Shown here: piece after piece, positions 46,226 to 55,896 of the stretch
How positions within the stretch are numbered: the stretch's first letter is position 1
How the letters are laid out: every line of letters begins with the position of its first letter
Origin: Kalaharituber pfeilii
Lineage: Eukaryota; Ascomycota; Pezizomycetes; Pezizales; Pezizaceae
Direction of reading: 5' to 3'
Length of the DNA stretch: 64,000 nt
NCBI GenBank assembly: GCA_015179045.1
Contig: WHUZ01000115.1
Location: forward strand, 62,001 to 126,000
Position numbers and translations under genes: made by a program
The notes under the pieces: generated by a model
Seen by the model: the letters and a program-made list of their open reading frames with translations, nothing else
What the model was told of the DNA's origin: nothing
Database searches by the model: none

Positions 46226-46810
46226 CTAGGAGCAGGGGGAATAAAAAAATAAGACTTTCAAAGTAGAGATTTTTACACTGAATGCTTGTGAGAAGAGGAA
46301 CAATGCGATCTCAGTACCCACTTCCCACCATCTTGTTCTCAAGCTTCGGTTTAAGGCCTTCGGAAAGACAGGTAAAAACCCTCCATAGATGATTCCTACA
46401 CCCAAACCTAGCGAGTCGTTTGCGAAGATTGTTGACCAGTTTAGCGCAGATTGTTTCTTCCTGTCATAATCTAAATGTTCTTCGGGTCCCTTGCAGATGA
46501 ACCAGAAGGGTGGCTCGCGTCGGCTCCCTACCCTGTTCCCTTCGCCCGAGCCGCCCTGAGAGTATACCCTCCTCAACGTTTAGACTGAGAGCCGTAGGCA
46601 GAAAAGACAGCAGTCACAAAACAAAAACCCTTTAGACGGTTCCTATACCCAAGCGTAGCGAGCCCTTCTGCCAACTTGTCAATCAGCCTAGTGCAGAATG
46701 TTCCTTTGGTGTCGTAATCCAAAATCTTTACAGCCGTCCCTTGGGGGGAAGAAATCAGAACGGGTGCTTCGCTTCGAGGCCCAAAACCGCCCCGTTCGAT
46801 ATAGTTGATC
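46226..46810 (-). pseudogene. Two diverged tandem copies of an unknown coding segment
   Basis: The minus strand reads a unit around PPFWFICKGPEEHLDYDRKK..LNWSTIFANDSLGLG (46,380-46,530) and a related unit around APVLISSPQGTAVKILDYDT..TRLIDKLAEGLATLG (46,640-46,780). They align through LDYD, the hydrophobic block and the GLG/TLG end at a period of about 250-300 bp. I do not recognise the family. They lie directly upstream of the gene at 47,088 and on the opposite strand. Confidence 0.45.
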
Positions 46811-46899
46811 AGAACCTTGATTCTCAGTCACCCCCTTTTGACTTTTATGGACAGGTACGGAAAAGGGCAAAGCAGTTTCTGCAGTTTTTGTTTTTGTCG

Positions 46900-46907
46900 T
46901 ATATAAG
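46900..46907 (+). promoter_or_regulatory. TATA box of the gene at 47,088
   Basis: TATATAAG stands about 185 bp before the start codon, in a region otherwise free of repeats, with a CT-rich tract and A-run between it and the ATG. Short upstream ATGs occur in the leader. Confidence 0.55.
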
Positions 46908-47087
46908 GGACAGTCTGTGTGTCCTGATTCCTTTTCCCCCATCTTTTATGGATCATCATCCTGTAGGAGACTATCTATCTGCTGCTGCTCTTGCTGCCAC
47001 AAATCTGACAACTTTGACAACACTCCATATTAAAAAAAAAAAAAACTTGCCTCTCGTACCATTTTCCTTCTAATCTGCCTGTCCAAA

Positions 47088-48837
47088 ATGTCTTTTCAGA
47101 ACCAGGAGATGAACTCCAATATGGACCTTCTGGACCTTGACAGCCTGTTCGACGAAGATCTCCCTATGCTCATTAAGGAAGCTGATGTTGGAGGGGAAGC
47201 TGAAATTCCTCGAGACCTGGATGAACTCTTCTATGAGGATGACGAGAGAAAAAACATGGGCAATGACGCCGAGTTGGGAGAAGTTGTCAGCACCCAAGAA
47301 GGTATGTCTCCCTGCCCAAGCCAAGCGTACTTTCAAATGCTCACCCCCCTGAAACCGTGGTTATAGCCCCTGCCACTGCCGCTGCCAAGAGCTGCAGTTC
47401 TGCCGGTACCGTGAACCCAGCAACCGGAGTTCCTGGCCAATCTATGCCAAGCGCTCCTGGTACAATCGATCCTAGGAAGACCGTGTATGCCAGCTTATTG
47501 CAGCCTACCCAGCCTGTCGCTTCTGGTCCCGCGCAACTTCCTCACTGGATACGCCTTCCCACTGGCCCGCCGACCATGAACGGCGCAGGGACTGCCAATT
47601 CGGGAAACTTGTCCCACCCTCGCGAGCCTGCCCCAAATGCACCAGCAGGGAATCCAATCTCGCATCCGTCCTCAACGCCCGCGCCGAACGCAGCAACCGC
47701 GGTGCAAAGGATGGGCCCCGCCGCTGCAGAGCTTCAAAATCAGCCTGCATCGTCAAAAAGGAGTGCCCCGAAGGGGACAGCGAAGCCCTCTCTGAGCGCC
47801 CACATTAACGAAAGTAACAGAGTTACGAAGCAAACCGCTGCCATCCAGCGTGTGCCGTGCGCGCTTCCACGGCTTTCTGCGGGGCTACAGCTTCCCGCCA
47901 TCCTGCCGATCTTGAGCAGCGCAGAGACAGCCAGCAGTGCCCACGTGGCCGGCCCACGCGCGCCCATCACAAGTACCACAGCGGGGAGGGAGCCAAGCCC
48001 GTTTCTGCCAAGGCATCCGCCTCCAGACCTCGCAGCCGCTACGTGCAGCAGTGGCAGCGGTGCCCAGCCTGCCCCCGTCACAGAGCAGAGTGCTCCGCCG
48101 AAGCCCTCCACAAGGAGCGCCAAAAAGGAACCCGGGGCGAAGCCCCCACGTCCCCGGGCCAGAGCTGACGAGAGCAGCAAGGTCACAACGAAACCTACGC
48201 GTGCACCACCGAGAAGGCCAATCACCCCGCCTACCAACACCCCCTCCTTAACTTCCTCCACTATTTCAACCCCTCACAGCGTGGGCGAGATCGCCCCTCC
48301 GAGGCCACCAACGCCCAAGAAGAAAAGTTTCAAGGGCAGGGGTCCCTGCAAGGGCCGTGATTGGTCTATAAGGCCGGAACAGCAGAGTGCAAACAGCCCG
48401 GCCTCGGGCTCACAAGCACCAGCTCCACCACAACAGCAGTTCCTGCAACCTGCCCCACAGGCATACCCCTCGCTGCCGGCAGGCATGCAAATGGGAGCGA
48501 CTGCCCACGCCCAGGGGCTTTTCATGAACTGGGCACCACTGCCAGAGCAGGCCCTGCAACAACAGCTCCTGACCGCTCCCCATCATGATTATGGTTGGGC
48601 AGGAATCGGGCATGACGTCTCTTTACCCTTGCGGGAGCCACTGTCGGTACGTCGAAAAAGGTTACCTAAGCCCCATCTGCCTAAATCTTACTTTTGAACT
48701 AGGATTATGATGCAACGATAGCAAGACAGCTTGCATCACAATTGGCGTGGTTTCCTCAGGACGCATCACAGGAATTCGACGCCAGCTCCCAACTGGCACC
48801 AGAGGAGAGCAGGTTGTTCTTGAAACCAAAGTTATAG
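47088..48837 (+). CDS. Low-complexity, probably disordered protein, three exons, 542 aa
   Basis: Exons are 47,088-47,301, 47,367-48,646 and 48,703-48,837. Introns of 65 bp (GTATGT..ATAG) and 56 bp (GTACGT..CTAG) keep frame across both joins. The ATG has good context (CCAAAATGTC) and follows a TATA box. Residues 1-71 are strongly acidic with hydrophobic residues spaced among them (DLLDLDSLFDEDLPMLI), as in acidic transactivation or protein-binding segments. The middle is Pro/Ala/Ser/Thr-rich with basic patches (RSAKKEPGAKPPRPR, TPKKKSFKGRG). The C-terminus is Gln/Pro-rich and then DYDATIARQLASQLAWFPQD. No known domain is visible. A regulatory or scaffold role is possible but is inference. Intact splicing, promoter signals and GC-rich codon use unlike the flanks suggest a live gene. 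Confidence 0.72.
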
Positions 48838-49208
48838 AGGTGGTTTACTGGGGGCCTAGATTGAGAGGTCAGGGATTAGGAAGCAGGATTTGTAACCGGG
48901 GGGTGCAATTGGGAGTCCTTGGGTGGATGCGTTCATATTTTTGTACTGTATATATTGTTCAATTCATGCATGATAGACGTGCACAGTTCATATCCCACAA
49001 ACCAGAAAGGTAAAAAATGAAAAGAAAGGAAAAAGTTAAAACAGCAATCTGTCCGAATCACGATGAATAGGAATGCTTGCTTGTATTTTGTACCGATTTC
49101 ACCTGGAATGTTAACTCGTAACTCCATTCTAACTAACCCACAACCACTAACATGACACCTACCACGCACTGTGACTCCCTTCGAAAACTCCCAAGCGTTG
49201 CAACCTAA
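48838..49208. other. 3' flank of the gene at 47,088
   Basis: Probably holds the 3' UTR and terminator. No motif is firm and no other gene is seen. Confidence 0.35.
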
Positions 49209-49262
49209 AAAAAAAAAATATATACCATTACTCGTGTGCCGTCCAGTGGCCTATGACGAGAT
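49209..49262 (-). mobile_element. Isolated LINE hairpin tail
   Basis: On the minus strand the stem is CTCGTC..CACACGAG around GGCC..GGAC, then TAATGGTATATA and an unusual run of T instead of A. It may be another tail-only insert whose A-run was replaced, but I cannot find a target duplication. Confidence 0.5.
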
Positions 49263-49279
49263 AACATGTCTTGTTTTTC

Positions 49280-49310
<31 letters not shown>

Positions 49311-49480
49311 CGTTATTATTAGTATATAATCCCGCTTACATGTACTCGCCCGGCAGGGCCTCTACACCGAAGTCCTCAATCCCTGGGGACAGGCACCTGT
49401 CCACCAACATACACAAACCTCCCCTTTTATGACAACGACAACTTAATGCTACCTCTCAAACGACCAAGACCAGGTCGTCA
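49280..49480 (-). mobile_element. LINE 3' end, second tail family
   Basis: A long T-run is followed by ATAATCCCGCTTACATGTAC and a segment resembling 54,375-54,450 in reverse (GGGACAGGCACC versus GGAGACAGGC). No coding end is readable. Confidence 0.55.
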
Positions 49481-50408
49481 ACAGGCCAAGAGTTAATACA
49501 ACAACTAAACAGGGCCTCCATGCACTTCTGTCCCACCGCGCAGCTTGCATCTCCTCCTCCTCCTCCTTCCCCATCCACGCCCATCCTGTCCTCAAGAGGG
49601 CTTCCCTTTTTTCCTTGCTACCCACTCTATTACGCTCCTACAGCTCCAAGTGCAGCGATCTCTGCGATAACCTTACTTTGGCTGGAGTCTGACCATCCGA
49701 TTCTATGGACTCATATTGGCATACACAATCTATGTACTACGTGAGGAGGTTGGGCTATTAGATATACGTATACAACTGTAGTGCTCAACTGCCCCAACCA
49801 TTTGTCAGTGCTGCAAGGCATTCAGAAAACATTTTCCTTATACATGTACTTCTATTTTACCGCTTTCCAGAGTCTCTGTACATCTTTCTCATAGAACAAC
49901 AGTGTCATGCCGCAATAGGAAATACCAGGGATTAGTTCTTGGTAACCACCATGCAGTGATCGACCCGAACCACAGAATGCTCTCGAACCGCCGCCATAGT
50001 TCTACATCATTCCACATCATTCTACAGCATTCTACAAGCACTCTTCTATGTCGTCATGTATGTTTCTATTTCCATCTCTCTTCTTCTATGTCGTCATGTC
50101 CAAGTTCATGCAATACTCGTACCTGCTACTTCTGTTCACTCTCTCTCGTCTATATATACCTCTCCTACCCGCCTGTATGTAGTCTCCACTGGTCAACGTA
50201 CGCTCATTCTCTCTTCTACCTTGTCCCTCTCTGCTGTCTCGTAGCACCCGCGATCGTGCCTTCGCCTACTGATCCCAGCATCGCCCTTACAAACAGCTTA
50301 ATGCCGCCATTTTCGGTGCCTACCGTTAAGAAAAAATTAGGCCTGAGACAGCCCTTGATGCCTTAGTAACGCTTCTTGATACTCTATAAGCCGAACCCAC
50401 TCGTGGTA
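49481..50408. other. Gap without recognisable gene
   Basis: CT-rich sequence with short repeats, such as TTCTACA near 50,000 and TCTATGTCGTCATGT twice near 50,045 and 50,085. No exon structure was found. Confidence 0.4.
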
Positions 50409-50785
50409 TCTCAGATCCGGAACCTCTCCGGACAGGCAGATTCTGCCTGCCGCTCCCGGACCTCATCAGACGATAAACTTTACGCCATGACACTGTGACA
50501 CAGGTACCAACATTGTGGGGTAGGTATGATTAATGATCAATTGTTGGTACAGGCATATGGCAAGACAAGTTTTAATTTGACTAGTGGCGTAAGTGCGTGC
50601 CGGCCTACCAGCTACCAAATATCGGCCAATGCTGTGATCTACTAGTTTGAATGCATGATTACCCAATTAAGTAAAAAATGAAAAATGGAAAAGTAATGGA
50701 AAAATAGATCTGAATTGATGAGCAGATGAAGAAACAAAAATGAAATCTTGGGTTTCCTGTAGTTCCTCACTCTGTGATATTACTC

Positions 50786-51494
50786 ACCACCGCCACCACC
50801 ACCATCGCCACCCATCTCCACTCGGACGAGGAAGAGAAAGGGGAAGGCTCCAACTCCTGATCAACCGTACGAAATCAAGCGCCAACTCAGGGATGAGGAG
50901 GCCAAAAAGATTGCGTCGTCAACGGGAGCACCACCGTCGTTGGCACCACCGCCATCACCACCAAAACCAGGGCCATCGCCGAAGGCAACGCCATCACCAC
51001 CGGAACCCACGCCACCACCGCCTAAATCCTCCACTGACACAAAGGGCAAAGGAAAACCTCCAAAGAGCAAAGGAAAACTCCCGAGCCAGGAAGAGGCCTT
51101 GCAGCGCCATCTGGCCGCCCGGAAGGGCCACACCACCACCTCTCCACCAACCAACTCCGATGCCACCACCAAGGGAAAATCCGGCATCGTAGTACACGGG
51201 ATCGCCCTACGGAAGGACCTAGGGAAGGTCAAACAATGGTTGGAAGCCGCGAACAAGGAATTGGGGAAGATAGTTGGGATTCGTTGGCTGAGGAGGAGGA
51301 CCATACTGGAGGAGGAAGGGAAGAAAACAAGTTCGGTGGTAGTCTACTTGGGAAAAGAGATGGATGTTGAGAAAGTGAGGCTCAGTGGACGTTGGCTCCG
51401 TTCGGTCCGGTATGAGACGGAAAGGGGACGGAAGAAGGAGATACCGGGCGCCACCCGCATCATGGAGGAGTTCGCGGGCAATACATGTAGTTAG
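50786..51494 (+). CDS. LINE ORF1-like protein (5' incomplete)
   Basis: The open frame begins at the insertion edge with no upstream ATG. It runs through a Pro-rich segment, a basic RTRKRKGK patch, a lysine-rich linker and a conserved domain of about 100 residues (VHGIALRKDLGKVKQWLEAANKELGKIVGIRWLRRR..VVVYLGKEMDVEKVRLSGRWLRS). Gag-like ORF1 proteins bind LINE RNA; the domain spacing (alpha-beta, IRW and VVVYL strands) would suit an RRM-like fold, but that is inference. Fragments of the same domain lie at 40,557-40,700 and 42,352-42,495. Confidence 0.6.
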
Positions 51495-51614
51495 GGTTAC
51501 GAGATTTGTTCTTTGTGTGTTTTTTTGTTTTTTTTTTTACTTTCATTAATAAAGACCCTCGCCATAGCCCTTTGGGCGGCATGCGAGTATTGATATAAAA
51601 AAAATAAAAAAAAA
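50786..51614 (+). mobile_element. ORF1-only LINE (HAL1-like), complete insertion
   Basis: The insert is bounded by ACTC at 50,782-50,785 and 51,615-51,618. Mutator-like copy A near 39,548 has the site uninterrupted. It contains one frame and then, within about 70 bp of the stop, the hairpin CCTCGCCATAGCCC..GGGCGGCATGCGAG and poly(A). RT and RNase H are absent. The 5' end lies inside or at the start of the coding frame. Confidence 0.82.
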
Positions 51615-51956
51615 ACTCGCTTATCAGTTCCTGTCACACTGCTAGTAGGCTTCGTCTTGAGGTGTCTCTTGCCCTTAGGATGTTACATTTGGAGTACACC
51701 ACTCCAGATGCACAAGAGCTTATTCATTTGCAGTGCGGAGCATTTTGAGGGTGTGCAATTGAGGTGCAGGAGTAGGTAGTAAAAGCTTCGGGATATCCTG
51801 CAAAGCCTGGCAATTTTGAAACTGCTGGATGAGCTGCGCCGCTTTACAGGCTTGAAAGTAAGCAAAGCGCTCTGCTTCTTCGCTAGAAAGATTGGTATGA
51901 TATTGCTCTGTTCAAATAATTTTATTCACATAACCCCGCATACAAGCTACAAGCCT

Positions 51957-52318
51957 CCACCCTCACGGGCATACTGGGAAACAAAGGCTTGAAGGAATGG
52001 AGATACAGGATAGGGAAGGCAGATTCACCAGAATGCAGGTGGTGCGGGAAAGCCCCAGAAAACTTCACTCACATCGCGACGGATTGCAAACCCTGGAAAG
52101 CCAAGATCCCCGACGGGGCGGACGGATTGAGACAGCCGAAGGGAGACAAGACCAACATACTGAAGATATTGGAATGGGCAGGGAAGGATCAAAGAGCGAG
52201 GATTACTTTTCCTTTGTAGTTTCATAAAATTATGGTTCATAACATCATTCATGTACTTAACCCTCGTCATAGCCCTTAGGGCGGCATACGAGTAATGATA
52301 TAAAAAAAAAAAAAAAAA
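51957..52318 (+). mobile_element. 5'-truncated LINE with ORF2 end and hairpin tail
   Basis: It is flanked by AAGCTACAAGCCT at 51,944-51,956 and 52,319-52,331; Mutator-like copy A at about 39,947 has the site once. It encodes the ORF2 C-terminus with a zinc knuckle (CRWCGKAPENFTHIATDC), then the hairpin with stem CTCGTC..CATACGAG and poly(A). Confidence 0.92.
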
Positions 52319-52590
52319 AAGCTACAAGCCTATGGCAGGGACCTAAAAAAAAAACTAGAATATGTGAAGTTGATAATCCAGCTGGTGCCGTTTGGCCATG
52401 GGTCAATAATCCAGCCGTTTGCAACGATCACAATCTGGCAGCTGGAGACATTGACGCTGTAGGTTCGGTTGATGTAGTTAATAGCCATCTAGGATGAATT
52501 ATAATGATTGGAATTGGGGTCTACAATTCAAACAATGGTCCAAGCTTCTTGTAACATTGAAGCTTGTGTTGGTACAGTAAGTAATACTAA

Positions 52591-52803
52591 TCGTTACCAG
52601 CATTTAGTGCTACAATAGCATACCTTGGTTGAAAGGCTATGGCTACATTGCTATTGACCCAGGCCCCCAAGAGAAACGCTGCTGTTTTCCCTACAAAACT
52701 GTCCTCTCAAGAGAGAGGATACCCTGCTGCCACACCAGGTCACTGACCTCTCGCACGGACTATGCCCAGCCTCCATTTTGCATCACTAAATGCTGGTAAC
52801 AAG
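52591..52803. mobile_element. CTCGTTACCAGC-end MITE nested in Mutator-like copy B
   Basis: This is the orthologue of 40,218-40,429 with a few substitutions, including loss of the first C of the left end. TA flanks both ends. Confidence 0.75.
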
Positions 52804-52936
52804 TACCAACATTTGATCTACCTACCCCACAATGTTGGTACCTGTGTCCCAGTGTCATGGCGTAGAGTTTATCGTCTGATGAGGTCCGGGAGCGGCAGGC
52901 AGAATCTGCCTGTCCGGAGAGGTTCCGTCTCAGATC

Positions 52937-53320
52937 TCCAGGAAGTCTTATACTCTCCTATGTGTAAAACTATCTTTTAGAGCATTCTGAACATGCCTTT
53001 TGTTTTAGGATTATATACAGACTGAGTATCCATGAAACATTCTAGATCCCTCAAATACATACTATAGAAGGGATATGCACTTGCTTAAGGCCATCGTGCC
53101 ATTTTACACCTGCATAGGGTTCAGATGCCTAATTAGGCAACTGCCATCATAGAGTATCATTCAAAATTTACAATTGGCTAACGGAGGTGTGTGAAACTTA
53201 CTTTCCTATACCTTTCCAAGCTGCGTGTGCAATTTGGTCATCTTTTATGAAGGTTTGGCCTTACAGGAGGCTGTTGTTTAATTCCGGAAGGCGCCGGATC
53301 CCGGTCAGTGACGTTAGGCA
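52937..53320. repeat. Dispersed repeat, inverted copy of 36,420-36,960
   Basis: It begins directly after the Mutator-like element. It has only one unit of the 18-bp motif that forms a minisatellite in the other copy and lacks a few short blocks of it. Confidence 0.78.
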
Positions 53321-54355
53321 GAGTCTGACTTTCAGGCTCGCCTGCTCTCACTGTGCAACTGGACTATGTATTGTACCTTAGCTTGTTACCGATCGTCATT
53401 ATCTCACACCACTCAGTATATCCTCAAATGCCAGTTGCAAGGACAACCGCGACGAGGCCACCCCACTCGCCCCGAAGTCATCTCCATGGACACCTGGGGG
53501 TGGCCCTGTTTGAAGCATGAAGGTAAAAGCATTGCTTTACTACGGTTCTACTGCCAAAGGCCCTAGCTCTCTAAATATGATTAAAGGCGGTCCAGCGAAG
53601 ATGTTTGTAGAGGAGTTTGATGCACATTTAGTAGTAGCGTGTGTGGAGACCATGTTAATTGGAGAGTGGTGAGGTCGGATGAGGCAGTGAGAATGCCCAG
53701 TAAGGTTTAACTCGTATTTTGCATACCAGTCCATATGCTTCTTTTTCATGGCTGGACCCAGTGCGAGGTTGCAGATCATTGACATCATCAATGATATATT
53801 GCTAACTGTGAAAGCAGTTTCAGTTCCCAGGAAAAGACCTCAAATTTAACTCCGTTAACAATAACAATTACTACTACAGCACAGTTTCCACCCATTCTGC
53901 GAACCTATCACTTATTACCATTCAATTGAAATCCCCAGCAGTAGGAATCCCGCCTCTGAGACACTACCAGAAGGAAACAAGAATGCATTGAATTCAGGAA
54001 GAAGGAAACTACGAATTCACCACAGATCCAAACCTCAGTCCAAATCAAGCCCACATTAACAAAGCCCTAAAGATATACCGTCCATTGTTTGTACATCCCT
54101 CCAGAACAAAGAATTTGATAAGTCTAAGACTGTAAATTGAAGAATAGAAAAGCTGGAGCCCATTGTGGACTACGTGGTTGTCTGCATTCCAATACCGCGC
54201 TTCATCTTGAGAACTATTTTCGACTGTATTGTACAACTGCACAATTGCGGGTGAACCAGTTGTTCGTTGTTCGTAGCTTGACATGTCCTATGATTCTAAA
54301 GTCAAGCTATACTTTTTTTTTCCATTTTAACTAAGCCAGCCTGGATTGATTCTAA
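53321..54355. other. Gap without recognisable gene
   Basis: Short frames only. An exon cannot be excluded but no splice-consistent reading was found. Confidence 0.4.
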
Positions 54356-54480
54356 CTTTTTTTTTTTTTTTTTTTTTTTAAATCACATAACCCCGCTTGC
54401 AGCGCCAAGCCATGGCAGGGTCCCTGGGCAAGCCCTCGAAGCCCGGAGACAGGCTTAACAAACAAAGAAATTTATATCTA
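54356..54480 (-). mobile_element. LINE 3' end, second tail family
   Basis: On the minus strand the sequence ends GCCATGGCTTGGCGCTGCAAGCGGGGTTATGTGATTT plus about 22 A residues; at 54,375-54,450 this is the clearest copy of the second tail. It sits about 200 bp beyond the stop codon of the secreted-protein gene. Confidence 0.7.
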
Positions 54481-54683
54481 CTTCTAAATCCTGATTCCAG
54501 AAACCTCCGGACGGTTCTTCCGGTTTCTGCCTCAGGGAGGCTCCACTATATATCTCTCCCTCTCCCCCTCCCCTCTTCTCCACTCCTTCGCATCCCGGCA
54601 AGCAAACTTCCCCGACGGCAAATTTTTACCCGACCCGGGTCGGTAAATCGCACGGCGTTGATTCTAACTTACCATCCGCAACC

Positions 54684-55358
54684 TCATACCGCATTTAGTA
54701 GATAATTCGAAGGATGACATCCACCACCCATGGGCCATGGAGAAACAATTTCCAACACTTTACCAGCTGCCCAGCTGCCAATGATGCTCTTCAAGACCTT
54801 CTTCAAAGGACCCTTAATCTTGTTATTGAGCCAGTTCCTGTGTGCTTTGGTTGTCTTGCTCAGGATCTTGGCCTTGCTCTTCAAGTATTCCGTGATGGAC
54901 TTTCGCAGGCCACCTCCAAGCGCATTCCAGACCTTCTTGCCAAGAGACGTCTTGCTGATCTTCTTGAGGAGGATTTTAACAATCTTGTCCACAATCCCAT
55001 GTCTCTCAATGTAGTCACGGCGCTCTAGTGCAACATCGTCATCGTCATCGTCATCGTCTTCTGGGAGGTCAGCAAGGCTGCGGAGGAAAGCCTCGCCCTC
55101 AGGGTCGGCGGCCTTCACAATATCGTTCTCATCCTCTGGTACCTTAGGGAACTCTTCATCATTCTCATCTTCAGCCAGCACCACAGATGTCACCGCGGGT
55201 TCTGGAGCCACAACAGGAGCCGCGGCAGCCTCGCGTTTGGCGAGAGTCGAGTCTGCAACCTGAAAATCGCGGACATTCACCTCCACTGCAGGGACGGCGA
55301 GGGCGCTGACGGTGATGGCGGAGAAAGCAAGAGCAAGGAAGGCAGTAGTGAACTTCAT
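54684..55358 (-). CDS. Secreted proprotein with acidic pro-region and cationic C-terminal domain, 224 aa
   Basis: Single-exon gene with the start at 55,358 (context CAAAATGAAG). Residues 1-21 are a classic signal peptide ending VSALA. A dibasic Lys41-Arg42 follows, then a Glu/Asp-rich region with an eight-aspartate run at 101-108, then Arg113-Arg114. The last 110 residues are rich in Lys with Ile/Leu spacing (IVDKIVKILLKKISK, LKKVLKSIIGSW), predicting cationic amphipathic helices, with one Cys. Kex2-type cleavage after 42 and 114 would release that domain, while the acidic segment would mask it; this is inference from the layout of fungal secreted and antimicrobial-type precursors. It could also be a secreted effector-like protein. 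A TATA-like CTATAAAG lies about 200 bp upstream, next to a hAT MITE. No homologue recognised. Confidence 0.78.
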   Translation of the reverse strand: MKFTTAFLALAFSAITVSALAVPAVEVNVRDFQVADSTLAKREAAAAPVVAPEPAVTSVVLAEDENDEEFPKVPEDENDIVKAADPEGEAFLRSLADLPEDDDDDDDDVALERRDYIERHGIVDKIVKILLKKISKTSLGKKVWNALGGGLRKSITEYLKSKAKILSKTTKAHRNWLNNKIKGPLKKVLKSIIGSWAAGKVLEIVSPWPMGGGCHPSNYLLNAV

Positions 55359-55556
55359 TTTGAATGTGCTTTGGATTCAGAGTTGGGACTTGATATAGAA
55401 AATGTCAAGTGGAGACTAAGAGGCGTCCAAATCTAAAACTGTGGAATTGATATTCAAATGAAGTTCTGAGAAAGGGAGGAGGATGTGAAGGGAGGATTGA
55501 TTGTTTGGTGGGTGATGAGGAAAGAAGGAAGTGGTTGAGAAGGGATCTTGGGAACT

Positions 55557-55564
55557 CTTTATAG
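55557..55564 (-). promoter_or_regulatory. TATA-like box that is also a hAT target duplication
   Basis: On the gene strand it reads CTATAAAG, 199-206 bp before the ATG. The identical 8 bp is repeated beyond the MITE at 55,889-55,896, so the transposon landed on the box and duplicated it. Confidence 0.6.
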
Positions 55565-55888
55565 TAGTGAGCGGCACGAGCCGAGCCAGCTCGAGCTCGA
55601 CTGATCTTGAGCTCGAGCTGGCCTGGGATGAGCTCGAGCCAAGATCATGCTAGTGTTTTTCTTGACAGCTCGCTAAAATACTTAGCCAGTGCAAGGTTTC
55701 ATAAACTGTAAATACCTAATATAGTAATAATTAGAGACTTGGAGCTCATTCTGACCTACCAACAACTTCGAAATGCACAATTTACCTGATAGTAGTGAGA
55801 AAGATGAAAATTTAGCCTAGTTTAGTTTAGTTTGTCAATATTATGTATATAATCAATCCAGGCTCGAGCTAGCTCGTGCCGCTCACTA
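55565..55888. mobile_element. hAT-type MITE copy 2, upstream of the secreted-protein gene
   Basis: The termini TAGTGAGCGGCACGAGC are inverted at both ends, flanked by CTTTATAG duplications. The interior matches copy 1 at 42,527-42,871, minus a short block near the right end. Sub-terminal GAGCTCGAGC motifs are repeated. Confidence 0.93.
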
Positions 55889-55896
55889 CTTTATAG

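Larger units (their letters stand above)
50418..52927. mobile_element. Mutator-like element copy B with 9-bp target duplication
   Basis: The ends are inverted repeats of about 125 bp starting CGGAACCTCTCCGGACAGGC. TCTCAGATC flanks both sides (50,409-50,417 and 52,928-52,936). Long TIRs and a 9-bp duplication are the Mutator signature. After removing two LINE insertions (50,786-51,614 and 51,957-52,318) the element is about 1.3 kb. It encodes no recognisable transposase, so it depends on one elsewhere. It carries a nested 212-bp MITE at 52,591-52,803. Confidence 0.88.

Noticed and set aside
47740..48261. Minus-strand 173-codon frame within the gene at 47,088
   Set aside because: It is the shadow of the GC-rich second exon, which has supported introns and a promoter on the plus strand.
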